Source of the DNA: Xestospongia bergquistia
Taxonomy: Eukaryota; Porifera; Demospongiae; Haplosclerida; Petrosiidae
NCBI GenBank assembly: GCA_963965975.1
Contig: OZ014415.1
Location: 4,779,001 to 4,843,000 of the forward strand
DNA: 64,000 bases
Direction: 5' to 3'
The translations under genes were made by a program, and so were the position numbers. The notes under the pieces are model-generated. The model was not told the DNA's origin and ran no database searches. It saw nothing but the letters and a program-made list of their open reading frames with translations. How positions within the stretch are numbered: the stretch's first letter is position 1; each line of letters starts with the position of its first letter. Positions 37,047-47,639 of this stretch are shown piece after piece.

Positions 37047-38084
37047 TAGTGGTGTGTTTAGCATTGGGTCTTTATAGAAGATACTATATTCACCTAGTTA
37101 TAAATCATCCAAAAGGAAGATTACAAGTTTCACTTTAAGTTTATAATACTATCAGCAAAGAAATGGCAGGCAAAACAGTAATATTATTACAAGAAAGAAA
37201 ACTTACCTTGCTTTCTTTCCCAATTGAAAGTTAACTCCACCCAAATAAATTGACAGGAAGTGATAGTGAGGTGTGTCAAAGAAACCCTTTGTTGTGCACT
37301 AGTTTACATTGTTTGGCTTAGAACAAAGTATCAACAGACTCCCCACACAAAAAAAAAACTGTATGTTGATCATTAAGTGTTCGTAGCATACTACAGAGTT
37401 GAGCATCCATTTTATGGCTTTTATGGCTTTTCTTGTTGTTATGTAGCAACATCAACCTACCTACCCTGTCACACTAGTAACTTACCTGAAAGCATCATCT
37501 TGTTGCTAGAGTAAGCTTTTAAATCGTTGCTATTGTTGAAAAAGCATTATTGGAAAAGTAGCCGCCCATGGGCGTGATTACAGTTAATTTGCCACGCCTG
37601 TCAACTAAGAAAAGAAGTATGTCAGATAATGAACTTATTAGGACTAAAAAGCAACGACTTTGAAATGTGACAAACTTCCAAAGGTACTTCCAAAGATGCG
37701 AACTTGATTCTTTTTGAACAGGTAATTCCTGACACAATGAAAGCATGACTAGTTGTAAAAATTGATCAGGAAGAGCATGGAAAGGATAACACTTAGTAGA
37801 GCATCACTTTCATCTAATGGTTTCATTTTCTTGTTATTATTCACCAGCAACTGTACTAATTTAGTGTGCAAATTCTTCAAGGGTTGATGCTTGGGAGACA
37901 GACCTATAAAGAAGAATTCACAACCATCAAATAGTCTATTGACTGTTGGGCACAAGTTAAGTTGACTAATCAATATTGAAAATAATTGATGGAGATACAA
38001 AGTTATTTGTGGCTCTATCTGTTTTATGATAACTTTTAAAATACAATGCAATAGCTTCTAAACTAAACATCAACCTTTTTTCAC
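37046..38084. other. No recognised gene; one open minus-strand frame
   Basis: The minus strand is open at 37,749-38,051 (100 codons) and 37,519-37,746 (75 codons). The first holds LFDGCEFFFIG and then KHQPLKNLHTKLVQLL, which resembles the start of a BRCT repeat (BARD1 type), but other BRCT features are missing. It lies just downstream of the stop of the minus-strand pseudogene at 38,085. GCCACGCC-type words at 37,570-37,600 suggest small dispersed repeats. Nothing firm is supported. Confidence 0.3.
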
Positions 38085-39256
38085 TTAATGGATATTATTG
38101 TTTAATATTGATATAATATGTCCAAAGTTCAGTTTCAATGTACAATTACTGGAAAAATCATCAGGACTGAATTCATCTGACAGTTTGGTTGTATCTATGA
38201 AAAGTAGAAGTGTGTTTCATTGTGACTATTGTTAAACTCACCAATTAGTTTAAGTTCCTGATATACATGAGCAACAAGTTCAGTACAAATTAATGAACTG
38301 AGTTATCTTTGTAGTTTTTGAGAAATTCCAAGTATTCATCATTAACATTTACATTTACTGCAGACAATCAAATCTATTTGTCTCTTTCATACGGTCTTCC
38401 TTGAAGCTTCTTACCTACTTAAAAAGTAAATAAAAATTTTAATTAATTATTTCGGTAGCTAACCTTCAACATATCTCACACATTACTTGTCGTTGCTCCT
38501 GTTAATTGATAAATTGCAACACGATCATACCAGCCAGAGAAAATTTTGTTCTTTAGAGGGAAAACTTCCACTCCTTTATGGACTGTTCCCATATCAACAT
38601 TAACAAGCCCCACCTTATTAGTACTGGACTTCCAACCCAAGTGGAATATGGAGGTCGTAATATATATATATATATATATATTTCAAATATTTACACAACT
38701 AAACATATTTACTTACCAATCCAACGTGTGAAAAAACAGCTCCAACAAATATTTAATAATTGCTCCAGAACTTGTTGTCCCTGAAACAAATTATCTCCAG
38801 TTACAACTTTCATTATATGCCTTTGTGGAAAAATCAGGTGAAGGTCTAATGTAACGAATGATCATGTGAATTATATTACTGAGGACTAACGCTATCTGAG
38901 ATATTAAAGGTGGAGCACCAGTAGCTACAGGAGGTAATAAGTGGCAAAGCATGATGAAATGTATCAGGATGTAAATGAATTGGATTTGCTAGCAAAACTC
39001 CTAACTCTTTTTTCAGACATGATCCAATGTAAATGTATACATTGTTAAACTATGTTGCTCTAGTGTCTCTGCTTCTGTAATCATTCTATGTTGCTCTGTT
39101 GTCTCTGCTTCTGTAATCATTCTAACTTCTCGAGATGAACACTTGATGACTGCTTCAACTTTCTCTGCAAATTTCAGTGCTTGCAAACATTCTGGACTGT
39201 ATGAAACCTTCATACAGCAACACATTCATTATCTCCATAAAATATTCTGGTAACAT
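38085..39256 (-). pseudogene. Multi-exon pseudogene with permuted NlpC/P60 (YiiX-like) peptidase fold
   Basis: Five minus-strand pieces look like one gene. 39,256 to about 38,805 follows TTTCAG and holds LPEYFMEIMNVLLYEGF, VEAVIKCSSREV and PLISQIALVLSNIIHMIIRY across frameshifts. 38,780-38,717 is bounded by TTTCAG and GTAAGT. About 38,640-38,464 reads GVEVFPLKNKIFSGWYDRVA. 38,417-38,242 reads LQGRPYERDK, DEYLEFLKNY and SLICTELVAHVYQELKLI. 38,194-38,085 reads TTKLSDEFSPDDFSS. The last two exons join in matching phase 1 (G|AT). The order (gVevfPL..drVaiy, then G.PYe..fl, C(S/T)ELVA..Y, P.dFs) is that of the YiiX/poxvirus-G6 type permuted papain fold, and the Cys codon at 38,285-38,287 would be the nucleophile. 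Frameshifts and stops show it is dead or misassembled. Family is inferred from motifs only. Confidence 0.58.
39055..39129 (-). repeat. 36 bp tandem duplication inside the pseudogene exon
   Basis: Two copies of the codons for RMITEAET(T/L)EQH lie next to each other, differing at two or three bases. The duplication keeps the frame. Confidence 0.85.
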
Positions 39257-39311
39257 CTGAAATGATATGAACATCTGAATGAGTGTCATTAAATCGAGCT
39301 ACATCTAGTTG

Positions 39312-39500
39312 TAGGTTTTGGGTTTAGAGTTTAGTTTTTAAAATTTAGTGTTTACCATTTTGGTTTTAGGATTTAAGGTTTAGGGTTTAGGTTTTCAAGT
39401 TTAGGGTTTAGAAGTTAGGGTTTAGTGATTTAGAAATTCTCGTTTCAGGTTTGGGTTTATGTTATAATGTTAGTATTTAGGGTTTATGGTTTAGGTGTAT
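39312..39500 (+). repeat. Degenerate GGTTTA / TTTAGGG repeat patch
   Basis: The words GGTTTAGGGTTTAGG, TTTAGGGTTTAG and TAGGGTTTAGTG recur in a 190 bp patch with many substitutions. Perfect head-to-tail units are at most two or three. It resembles an interstitial telomere-like tract, but it may be a simple-sequence decay product. Confidence 0.65.
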
Positions 39501-39880
39501 TTTACGTCTATTTTATCCCCTTTGTGGTGCGAAAAATACGCAAATTTTAATCCCGATATTACCACAAAAATTCATGAATTTTGAAGACATCTTTTAAAAT
39601 TTTTTTGATGAAAAAATACATGCATTTTAACCTCTGAAAATACTCATAATTTAAAAGACTTTTTTAAAACCTTTTGGGCCAAAATTGCATCTTTTCTCTT
39701 TTTCTATGTGTTTGGGTGACCAAAGTATAGATATTTAGACACCTTTGTGCCAAAAAAGTAAGGGCACACTTTTAAAATTGTGTATTTTATGCACAAGATG
39801 TTCAATTTTCACATATATTTTTGCAAAATTAAATTAGAAAAAAACATTAAAAATTCCTTTATTTGGGTGACAAATTTAGG
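39501..39880. other. AT-rich low-complexity DNA
   Basis: Words such as TTTGTGGTGCGAAAAATACG and AAAAATTCATGAATTTTG resemble those at 34,000-34,260. No gene or clear repeat period. Confidence 0.5.
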
Positions 39881-41220
39881 GAGGTAGGGGTTAAAATTTC
39901 GTTGCATTTTTGGAGTCGAAAATAGTTAAAAAGTGCTTAAATAATTGCGGATTTTGGTTGCTTTTCAGTAACATATAGTTTGTTATAATTTTGGTGCCAA
40001 TAATACTTGCAAAAAGTCAAAATTCACTTGTTTTCTGTAACAAATTTAGAGAAATAGGATTTACAATTTCACGGATTATATTACTACCCAATATTATGAT
40101 ATTACAACATAACGTACCTCATTTTATGTTGTTATCTATATAACGTTTTATTATAATATAATTTTGCCATATAACTACCTCATATTACGCCCTAACGAAC
40201 ATGCCACTTTTCTGTAAATATACTTCCAAATACCAGTGTCTTTTTTGTAACCTAGCCAAGACAGATTCAACATACAACAACAAATATAAAAGAAAAAACT
40301 ACTGAACATGTGCTTACACAATATATACATGCGCTCATCTGGAATATTCATAGTTATCACATTTCCCCTCTCAAGCAAAATGATCAACTGGTTGAGGTAT
40401 CAGCTCGAACTGCAGGGGGATCTTGAACAAAAGGAAATTAGATAAAATCGGTAAAAATTCCTTTTCGGTGTCAAATTTAGGGAGGTAGGGGTTAAAATTT
40501 TGTTGTATTTTTGGAGTTGAAAATAGTTAAAAAAAGGACTTACATTTAAAAGGAAGTGCTTAAATACTTGTGCATTTTGATTGCAAACTATACTTCTAAA
40601 AACTACTTAAAAATTGATAGTGGCAAAATTTTGACAAAAAGGGCTTAAAATTCACTGAATTTGTTAAGATTTTGCATATTTTCAGTAACAAAAATTATAA
40701 GAAAAAAGAGATTAATTAGGCATATTTTTGGCCCCAATAATATTTGGAAAAAGGCATCAAAATTTCAGTAGCAAATTTAGAGAAATAGGGTTTACAATTT
40801 CATGTATTACATTACTATCCAATATTATAATATTACAAAGTAATGTACCTCATATTATGTTGTTATCTATATAACGTTTTATTATGATATAATTTTACCA
40901 TGTAAATAGCTCATATTATGCCCTAACGAACATGACAACACTATATATGTATACAGTAGTTATCTTATAAAGCATTTCTAGTAATACTTACATGTTATGC
41001 CACTTTTCATTTTTAAGCATTATTACCTGCTTAACAAGGAGCTATCACTTTCCTGTAAATATACTTCCTTTTGTTTTCTCCAATACCAGTATCTGGGTTG
41101 TAACCTGGCCGAGATAGATTCAACATAAAACAACAAATATAAACTACTGAAAATGTGCTCACACAATATATACATGTGCTCATCTGGAATATCCCTAGTT
41201 ATCACATTCTACCCTCTCAA
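39880..41220 (-). repeat. Tandem duplication, period 845 bp, probably retroelement 3' end plus AT-rich DNA
   Basis: AAATTTAGGGAGGTAGGGG (about 39,882/40,477), TAGAGAAATAGG, CTATATAACGTTTTATTAT and CATCTGGAATAT recur in order. The right-hand landmark GTTATCACAT is at 40,353 and 41,198, offset 845 bp. On the minus strand each copy begins with the end of a coding frame (CCTGCAGTTC), then a purine-rich stretch, TGTGATAACT, AATAAA and the AT-rich tail. Copies differ by several indels. Confidence 0.75.
41195..41218 (-). other. Possible polypurine tract and LTR start
   Basis: Minus strand GAGAGGGTAGAA followed by TGTGATAAC directly after the stop codon at 41,217. The same layout (GAGAGGGGAAA, TGTGATAAC) is at about 40,353-40,375. 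No matching LTR end or target duplication was located. Confidence 0.4.
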
Positions 41221-41488
41221 GCTTGATGCAGGGGTGCAAAACAATCAACAGGTCGAGGTACATAAGTAGAATGGCGAACAGCAACAGGATGAATTTGTGC
41301 AAGTGGTGGTATATCAATTTGAACTGCAGGAGGATCTGGATTTGGAGTGAACTCGTCTGATATATACCAATCTTCGACTGGTTCCTGTGGAACGTGATCA
41401 GAGTAGTTACATCTAAGATGGTCAACATAACCATACTGTATTAAAAATAATGTAGGCGAATGTGGATTAGGCGAAACCTGCATGAATC
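41217..41488 (-). pseudogene. C-terminal exon of a retroelement-like polyprotein (partial)
   Basis: About 90 codons on the minus strand after the acceptor TGATTGTAG, ending in TGA at 41,217-41,219. Ends with PVAVRHSTYVPRPVDCF and then APLHQA, which recalls the R-rS-tR-pkPvdRf tail of Ty3/gypsy-type integrase regions. Immediately after the stop come GAGAGGGTAGAA and TGTGATAACT, the layout of a polypurine tract next to an LTR starting in TG. A truncated, frame-broken second copy of the same end lies at about 40,385-40,425. No integrase or reverse transcriptase core is present, so the identification is by tail and context only. Confidence 0.45.
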
Positions 41489-41526
41489 CTACAATCAGTA
41501 AACAATATTCACAAACCTGTACATGG

Positions 41527-41703
41527 CTGCAAGCACCACACCCACTCATCAAACTTCGATAGCCACACCCATTAAATATTTTGGATGTGGTTTATTTTGA
41601 CCACACCTCATATTTTAATTAATGCTCCAGGTAGTCTAGGAAATTAATGCATAGCTGCAAGCACCACACCCAATTATCAAGCCACGATAGCCACACCCAT
41701 TAA
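41527..41703. repeat. Two copies of a 49 bp CCACACCC-rich repeat
   Basis: CTGCAAGCACCACACCCA followed by ATCAA and CGATAGCCACACCCATTAA is at 41,527-41,575 and 41,654-41,703, 127 bp apart. It may be a small dispersed element. Confidence 0.75.
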
Positions 41704-41959
41704 TGCTCTACATAATCTCATTTCCCTCACAAAAGCAGACTAACTAATCTCTTGTGGCTTCCTCGGCTTTCTCTCTGGAAGATATACTCACCTTTATAGT
41801 TGTATTCTCGATACTTACCTTTACTGACTACTACAAATTGTATAATTGGGTACAATATATAGAGTAGTATAGATACAGACACACCATTTTATCATAAATA
41901 TGTAATACTACCAAATGTAACACTGCCAAATGTAATACTACCACTCATTAGATTACTTG
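41704..41959. other. Unassigned spacer
   Basis: No frame; includes the short words AATACTACCAAATGTAACACTGCC repeated two to three times at about 41,905-41,945, which reappear at 46,255-46,310 with TTACATTTGGCAGTA on the opposite strand. Confidence 0.5.
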
Positions 41960-43059
41960 TCAAAATTTACTGTATGTTGTTAACTTACTGCCCAGGCTCT
42001 TTGAGATAGAGGAATGTCTGTCTTGAGTCTTGATCCAGATGTCTTGAGCCTTGATCCACAAGTCCAGCGAAGCTACATTAATAGATGCATAATGAATTAA
42101 TGTACTCTAGTACTGTATTCTGTTAACATACTGCCCAGCGTCTTTGAGATCGTGGAAAATCTTGACTCTTGATCCCGATATCCAGCGAAGCTATAGTAAT
42201 AAAACAGAAATTGAGAGTAATGTGTATTATGAGTAATGAGTATTATGAATTATGTACACTAGTACTGTAAGCTGTTAACTTACTCCACAGACTCTTTGTG
42301 ATAGAGGAATGTCTTGACCTTGATCCTGAAGTCCAGTGAAGCTACAGTAATAAAAGAGAAATTAAGAGTAATATGCAGTAATAAAAGAGAAAGTAAGAGT
42401 AATGATGTACACTACTACTGCATTCTGTGAACTTACTCCCCAGCGTCTTTGACAGATAGCAGAATGTCTTTGATTCTTGATCCCAATATCCAGTGAAGCT
42501 ATAGCAATAAAAGAGATATATTTAAGGTTATGAAGCTTTATACTAGTACTGTATGATCTTACTCCATAGACTCTTCGAGATACATAAATGCCTTGAGCCT
42601 TACTCCCTAGACTCTTCAGATGAATTTCTTGAGCCTTGAGCTTGATGTCGGGCAAAGCTATAGTAATGAAAAAGAGATTAGGAGTATTATGAATTAATGT
42701 ATTATGAATTAAGACTTATTAATTAATGCACACCAGTACTGTGTGCTGTTAACTTACTCCACAGACTCTTTGTGGTAGAGGAATGTCTTGAGTCTTCATC
42801 ATGATGTCCAGTGAAACTATGGTAATAAAAGGAAAATCAAGAGTAATGATGTCTTTTTTAAGTAATGTACACCAGTACTATATGCTGCTAACTTACTTCC
42901 CAGAATCTTCAGATAGAGGAATGTTTGAGCCTTGATCTTGACTTCAAGCGAAGCTACAGTTATACAAGAGAAATTAAGAGCAATGAATTACTTCATACTA
43001 GTACTAACTACTGAATGCTGTTGACTTACTGCCAAAAGTCTTTGAGATAGAGAATTGTC

Positions 43060-43618
43060 TAGCCTCGTACCCAGGCTTTCGCGATAGAAAAGAAAGCTTG
43101 GTAAGTACTGCTTGTGTATGCGCTTAATTATTGTAAATTATGTTATATGTTCATATCATAATGACAACATTTTAAATTAAATGACAAGTAAATGGGTCAG
43201 GTTTATATTGATGACGTTTCATTCACTACTGAGTTTGGGCATGTCTAGCTGAGTTTGTCGGTTCTGCAGAGATTTAATGAAAGCAAAAAGAACGACAAAT
43301 TTGTTCAGTGCTGTTGGAATACAAAACCACACGAAAATATCTTTTCCATCATATATAGCTTCAATGAACAAGAGTTGCTCTTTTTAAGAAATAGATTTGG
43401 CATTGCTAGCAGCTTTAGAACATACAGTAGAGCAGAAGAAAACTTTATATCAGTGATACAAATAGTCTCATATTATGGGTAAAGGAATTTTGACGTCATA
43501 GTTGATGGAGGATTCATAGAGTATACTAGTTTCAAAGAAATCTGTGGAAATTAAATGCATGCACAAACAGTAGTTACCAGGCTTTCTTTTCTATCGTGAA
43601 AGCCTGGGTATGAGGCTA
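43060..43618. mobile_element. Long-TIR element copy 1 (MULE-like, carries a RecQ-like scrap)
   Basis: The terminal inverted repeats of about 50 bp begin TAGCCTCGTACCCAGGCTTT and end with the complement GGCTA. Flanks GAGAATTGTC and GAGAAATATC look like a degenerate 9-10 bp target duplication within the array unit. On the minus strand the interior (about 43,470-43,300) reads KKEQ then DGKDIFVWF, homologous to the helicase fragment at 52,764. A 75-codon plus-strand frame at 43,255-43,482 is its shadow. Confidence 0.75.
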
Positions 43619-44100
43619 GAGAAATATCTTGATCCTTGATCCTGACATCCAGCAAAGCTATTGTAATAAAACACAAATTAAGACTATGCTATATTATGAA
43701 TTAATGTACAGTAGTATCGTATTTAGTTAACTTACTCTTCAGAGTCTTCGAAGTATAGGAATGTCTTGAGACTTGAGCCAGACATCAAATGAAGCTACAG
43801 TGATAAGATGCATTATCAATTAATTTATACCAGTACTGTATTCTGTTAACTTACTCCCCAGCGTCTTGAGATAGCAGAATGTCTTGATTCTTGATCGCAA
43901 TATCCAGTGAAGCTATAGTAATAAAATAGAAATTGAGAGTAATGTGTATTATGAGTAATGGGTATTATGAATTAATGTACACTAGTACTGTATGCTGTTA
44001 ACTTACTCCACAGACTCTTTGTGATAGAGGAATGTCTTGAGCCTTGACCCTGAAGTCCAGTGAAGCTACAGTAATATAAGAGAAATTAAGAGTAATATGC

Positions 44101-44726
44101 AGTAATAAAAGATAAAGTAAGAGTAATGATGTATTATGACTTAATGTACACTACTACTGTATTCTGTGAACTTACTCCCCAGTGTCTTTGAGATAGCAGA
44201 ATGTCTTGATTCTTGATACTGATATCCAGCGAAGCTATAGTAATAATAATGTGTATTATGAGTAATGGGTATTATGAATTAATGTACACTAGTACTGTAT
44301 GCTGTTAACTTACTCCACAGAGTGAGACTCTTTGTGATAGAGGAATGTCTCAAGCCTTGATCCTAAAGTCCAGTGAAGCTACAGTAATAAAAGAAAAATT
44401 AAGAGTAATATGCAGTAATAAAAGATAAAGTAAGAGTAATGATGTATTATGACTTAATGTACACTACTACTGTATTCTGTGAACTTACTCCCCAGTGTCT
44501 TTGAGATAGCAGAATGTCTTGATTCTTGATACTGATATCCAGCGAAGCTATAGTAATAATAATGTGTATTATGAGTAATGGGTATTATGAATTAATGTAC
44601 ACTAGTACTGTATGCTGTTAACTTACTCCACAGAGTGAGACTCTTTGTGATAGAGGAATGTCTCAAGCCTTGATCCTAAAGTCCAGTGAAGCTACAGTAA
44701 TAAAAGAAAAATTAAGAGTAATATGC
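44101..44726. repeat. Near-identical 313 bp dimer duplication inside the array
   Basis: AGTAATAAAAGATAAAG starts at 44,101 and 44,414, and the next copy (AGTAATAAAAGAGAAAG) starts at 44,727. The 313 bp between hold two exon-like units, including the insertion GAGTGAGACTC. Copies 1 and 2 look almost identical, so the dimer is the recently amplified unit. Confidence 0.9.
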
Positions 44727-45411
44727 AGTAATAAAAGAGAAAGTAAGAGTAATGATGTATTATGACTTAATGTACACTACTACTGTATTCTGTGAACTTA
44801 CTCCCCCAGTGTCTTTAAGATAGCAGAATGTCTTGATTCTTGATCCCAATATCCAGCGAAGCCATAGCAATAAAAGAGATATTAAAGGTAATGATGCATT
44901 ATGAATTACTTTATACTAGTACTGTATGATCTTACTCCCTATCGAGATACATGAATGCCTTGAGCCTTACTCCCTAGACTCTTCAGATGAATTTCTTGAG
45001 CCTTGAGCCTGACATCGAACAAAGCTATAGTAATGAAAAAGAGATTAAGAGTATTATGAATTAATGTATTATGAATTAAGACTTATGAATTAATGTACAC
45101 TATGATTGTATTCAGTTAACTTACTCTTCAGACTCTTTGAGATATAGGAATGTCTTGAGCCTTGAGACTGACATCAAGTCAAGCTATAGTAATAAAAGAA
45201 GTTAAGAGTAATCGTGTTTCATGAATCAATGTAACCTAGTATTGTATTCTGTTAACTTACTTGACAAACTCATCGAGATAGAGGAATGTCTTCATCCTTG
45301 ACCTCTGACAACCAGCGAATCTATTGTAATAAAAGAGATTAATAATGCATCATGAATAAATTTATACTAGCACTGACTTACTCCCAAGAGTCCTTGAGAT
45401 GGAGAAATGTC

Positions 45412-45901
45412 TAGCCTTGTACCCAGGTTTTTGCAATAGAAAAGAAAGCCTGGTAACTACTGCTTGTGCATGCGTTTATTGTAATTTACGCAATATACTG
45501 ACATCATAATGGCAAGATTTAGAATTAAATGACAAGTAAATGGCTGGGTTTCTATTGATGATGTCTCATTCACTACTGAGTTTAGGCATGGCTAGTTGAG
45601 TTTGTTGGTTCTGTAGATACTTAATGAAAGCAAAAAGAGCGACAAACATGTTCAGTGTTGTTGGAATAGAAAACCACACGAAAACATCTTTTCCATCATT
45701 AGCATAGAGTAGAGCAGAAGAATACTTTCTATCAGTACTACAAATAGTCTCACATTGTGATTAAAGGAATTTTGACATCAATAGTTGACGGAGGACTCCT
45801 AGAGTATACTACTTTCAAAGGAATCTGTGGAAATTAAATGCATGCGCTAATAGTAGTTACCAGGCTTTCTTTCCTATCGCAAAAGCCTGGGTACGAGGCT
45901 A
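45412..45901. mobile_element. Long-TIR element copy 2
   Basis: Same ends as copy 1 and the same host position, flanked by GAGAAATGTC and GAGAAATGTT, so copies 1 and 2 probably came from one insertion later duplicated with the array. Most of the helicase-derived interior is deleted; on the minus strand GATGGAAAAGATGTTTTCG remains. Confidence 0.78.
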
Positions 45902-46190
45902 GAGAAATGTTTTGATCCTTGATCCTGATGTCCAGTGAAGCTATTGTAATAAAAAACAAATTAACAGAAATAATTAATTATGAATTAATGTACACTAGTA
46001 TTGTATTCAGTTAACTTACTCTTCAGACTCTTCGAAGTATAGGAATGTCTTGAGTCTTGAGCCTGAAGTATTATGAATCAATGTACACTAGTAGTCTAGT
46101 ACTGTATGGTCTTAACTTACTCCCTAGACTCTTTTGAGACAGAGGATGTCTTGAGCCTAGTCCTGATGTACAGCGAATCTAGGGCAATAA

Positions 46191-46394
46191 AAGAGAAACG
46201 AGAAGGAATAATATATTTTACACTGACGTTAAAATATGTTAATGACAATATTACATTTGCAGTATTACATTTGGCAGTATTACATTTGGTAGTATTATAT
46301 TTGTAGTATTAGTTTATGTCAAAATACCAGTTAATGTTTATACATTTTTATTGTTAATATACTTACCAATTGTTATTTCCTTCATCTGCATGTA
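46191..46394. other. Transition between the two arrays
   Basis: AT-rich; holds TTACATTTGGCAGTA repeated about three times (46,250-46,305). No gene. Confidence 0.5.
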
Positions 46395-47470
46395 TGTGTG
46401 TGTGTGTATGTTTAAAATAAGGTAATATTGTTAAGTTATACGATATGAATGTAACATTACACTGATATCCGTATACCTAGAAGGACAACAAATCATGTTA
46501 CTTGAGTCTATCACGATGTAATACATTACTTTACCATGTACCGAGGAACATCATTCGCTCAGAAATACTGCAGGGAAGACTGCCAAATGACTTGGCTAAA
46601 TAGAATGCAACATACTTTAGTAACCAGCATATTTACTCAATGAATATTACTCAGACTTGCAACATAGTACTAAATATACTTCTTACTAAAGTCAATATAT
46701 CACAGAGAAAAGGACTAGTTTAAAAGTCAAGCTTGATATACTAACAGACGTGGAGTACTGCTTCTCTGACCATATTTGTTACTATTGTCTTTCCCTTTTG
46801 TTGTAGTCAAGAACATCATTATCTGAGATTTACTACAGAGGACACTGTCAAATGGTTTGGCTGTATGGAATCCAGTTCCTTATTCTGTCTTGCTTAACAG
46901 CCCTGCAAAGGTAAAGTACTTACAAGTACAAAAACATAACAAGCTGACACTCATACAAAAATACACGATATACTAATACACATGGAGTACCGCTACTCTG
47001 ACCGTATTTATTTGCCCTTGGGCTGTAGCAAGTAACATCATTGTCTTGGATTGACTTGGCTGAAAGGATATAAAGTCTGGTTTGCTAAAATGAAGTAATG
47101 CACAAAATATACTGATTACTAAAGCCTATACCTTACAGAGAAAAGGACTAGTGAGATATTATGTTTTAAAATGACTAGTTAATAACTTGTATAAACACAT
47201 TCACATATGATACAGCACACAACTCAAGACTAAATAACACAATATTCATATTTTATAAAGTATGTTGCATAGATAACTTATGGTACACATATGATAATAA
47301 TATTCATAACTATATGCAACACAATAACCAAATAATAATACAGTACCCATTAGTACAAACCTCTAGTACCAACCATTACAAGCTCATACTGAAACAAAAG
47401 TTGAGACAATGGAGGTAAATAGGCTTGTACTAAATAGAAAAACTTGACTAATGTTATTCAGACATTGTAT
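46395..47470 (+). repeat. Left part of the second complex array
   Basis: A short TGTGTGTG tract at about 46,393-46,410 is followed by diverged units of the array that continues after 49,771. The exon-like core at 46,807-46,911 has the best splice sites of all: CCCTTTTGTTGTAG before and CCTGCAAAG|GTAAAG after, 104 nt, though with one in-frame TGA. Text after 47,200 (CATAGATAACTTATGG, ATTCATAACTATATGCAAC) belongs to a module found three more times downstream. Confidence 0.75.
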
Positions 47471-47639
47471 TAAATGATTTTGACGTGGAAGAGGAAGAAG
47501 AGATTGTTGTTATATAGTATAATATATAATAGTTATTATTGTATATATAATATGTATAATAATGTGTATGCAGTAACAATATTATTGCATTATAATTAGA
47601 AAAACAAACTAAACACTAAGTACTTTTCATTCCATTTTC

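Larger units (their letters stand above)
41960..46190 (-). repeat. Tandem array of about 23 exon-like units
   Basis: Units of roughly 120-180 bp recur from 41,979 to 46,115. Read on the minus strand each has TATTACTGTAG (acceptor-like), then a core of usually 59 nt beginning CTTCACTGGA and ending GTCTGTGGA or CGCTGGGGA, then GTAAGTTAACAG (donor consensus) and an AT-rich spacer with ATTAATTCATAATAC words. Example core: 42,284-42,341. Cores fall into at least two alternating types (AGAGTCTGTGGA and AGACGCTGGGGA). All three frames of the core are open, but 59 is not a multiple of three, so a simple peptide-repeat gene is unlikely. Interrupted by two copies of a long-TIR element. Confidence 0.85.

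Noticed and set aside
36864-37077. Open frames over the GT microsatellite
   Set aside because: Produced by the dinucleotide repeat and CTCTGTGTG words.
37749-38051. BRCT-domain exon (LFDGCEFFFIG)
   Set aside because: Suggestive similarity to a BARD1-type BRCT start, but no further BRCT features and it lies after the stop of the neighbouring pseudogene; left as unassigned.
40175-41205. Minus-strand frames with ERMYILCKHMF / EHMYILCEHIF
   Set aside because: They lie in the presumed LTR part of the 845 bp duplication and differ by indels; no motif.
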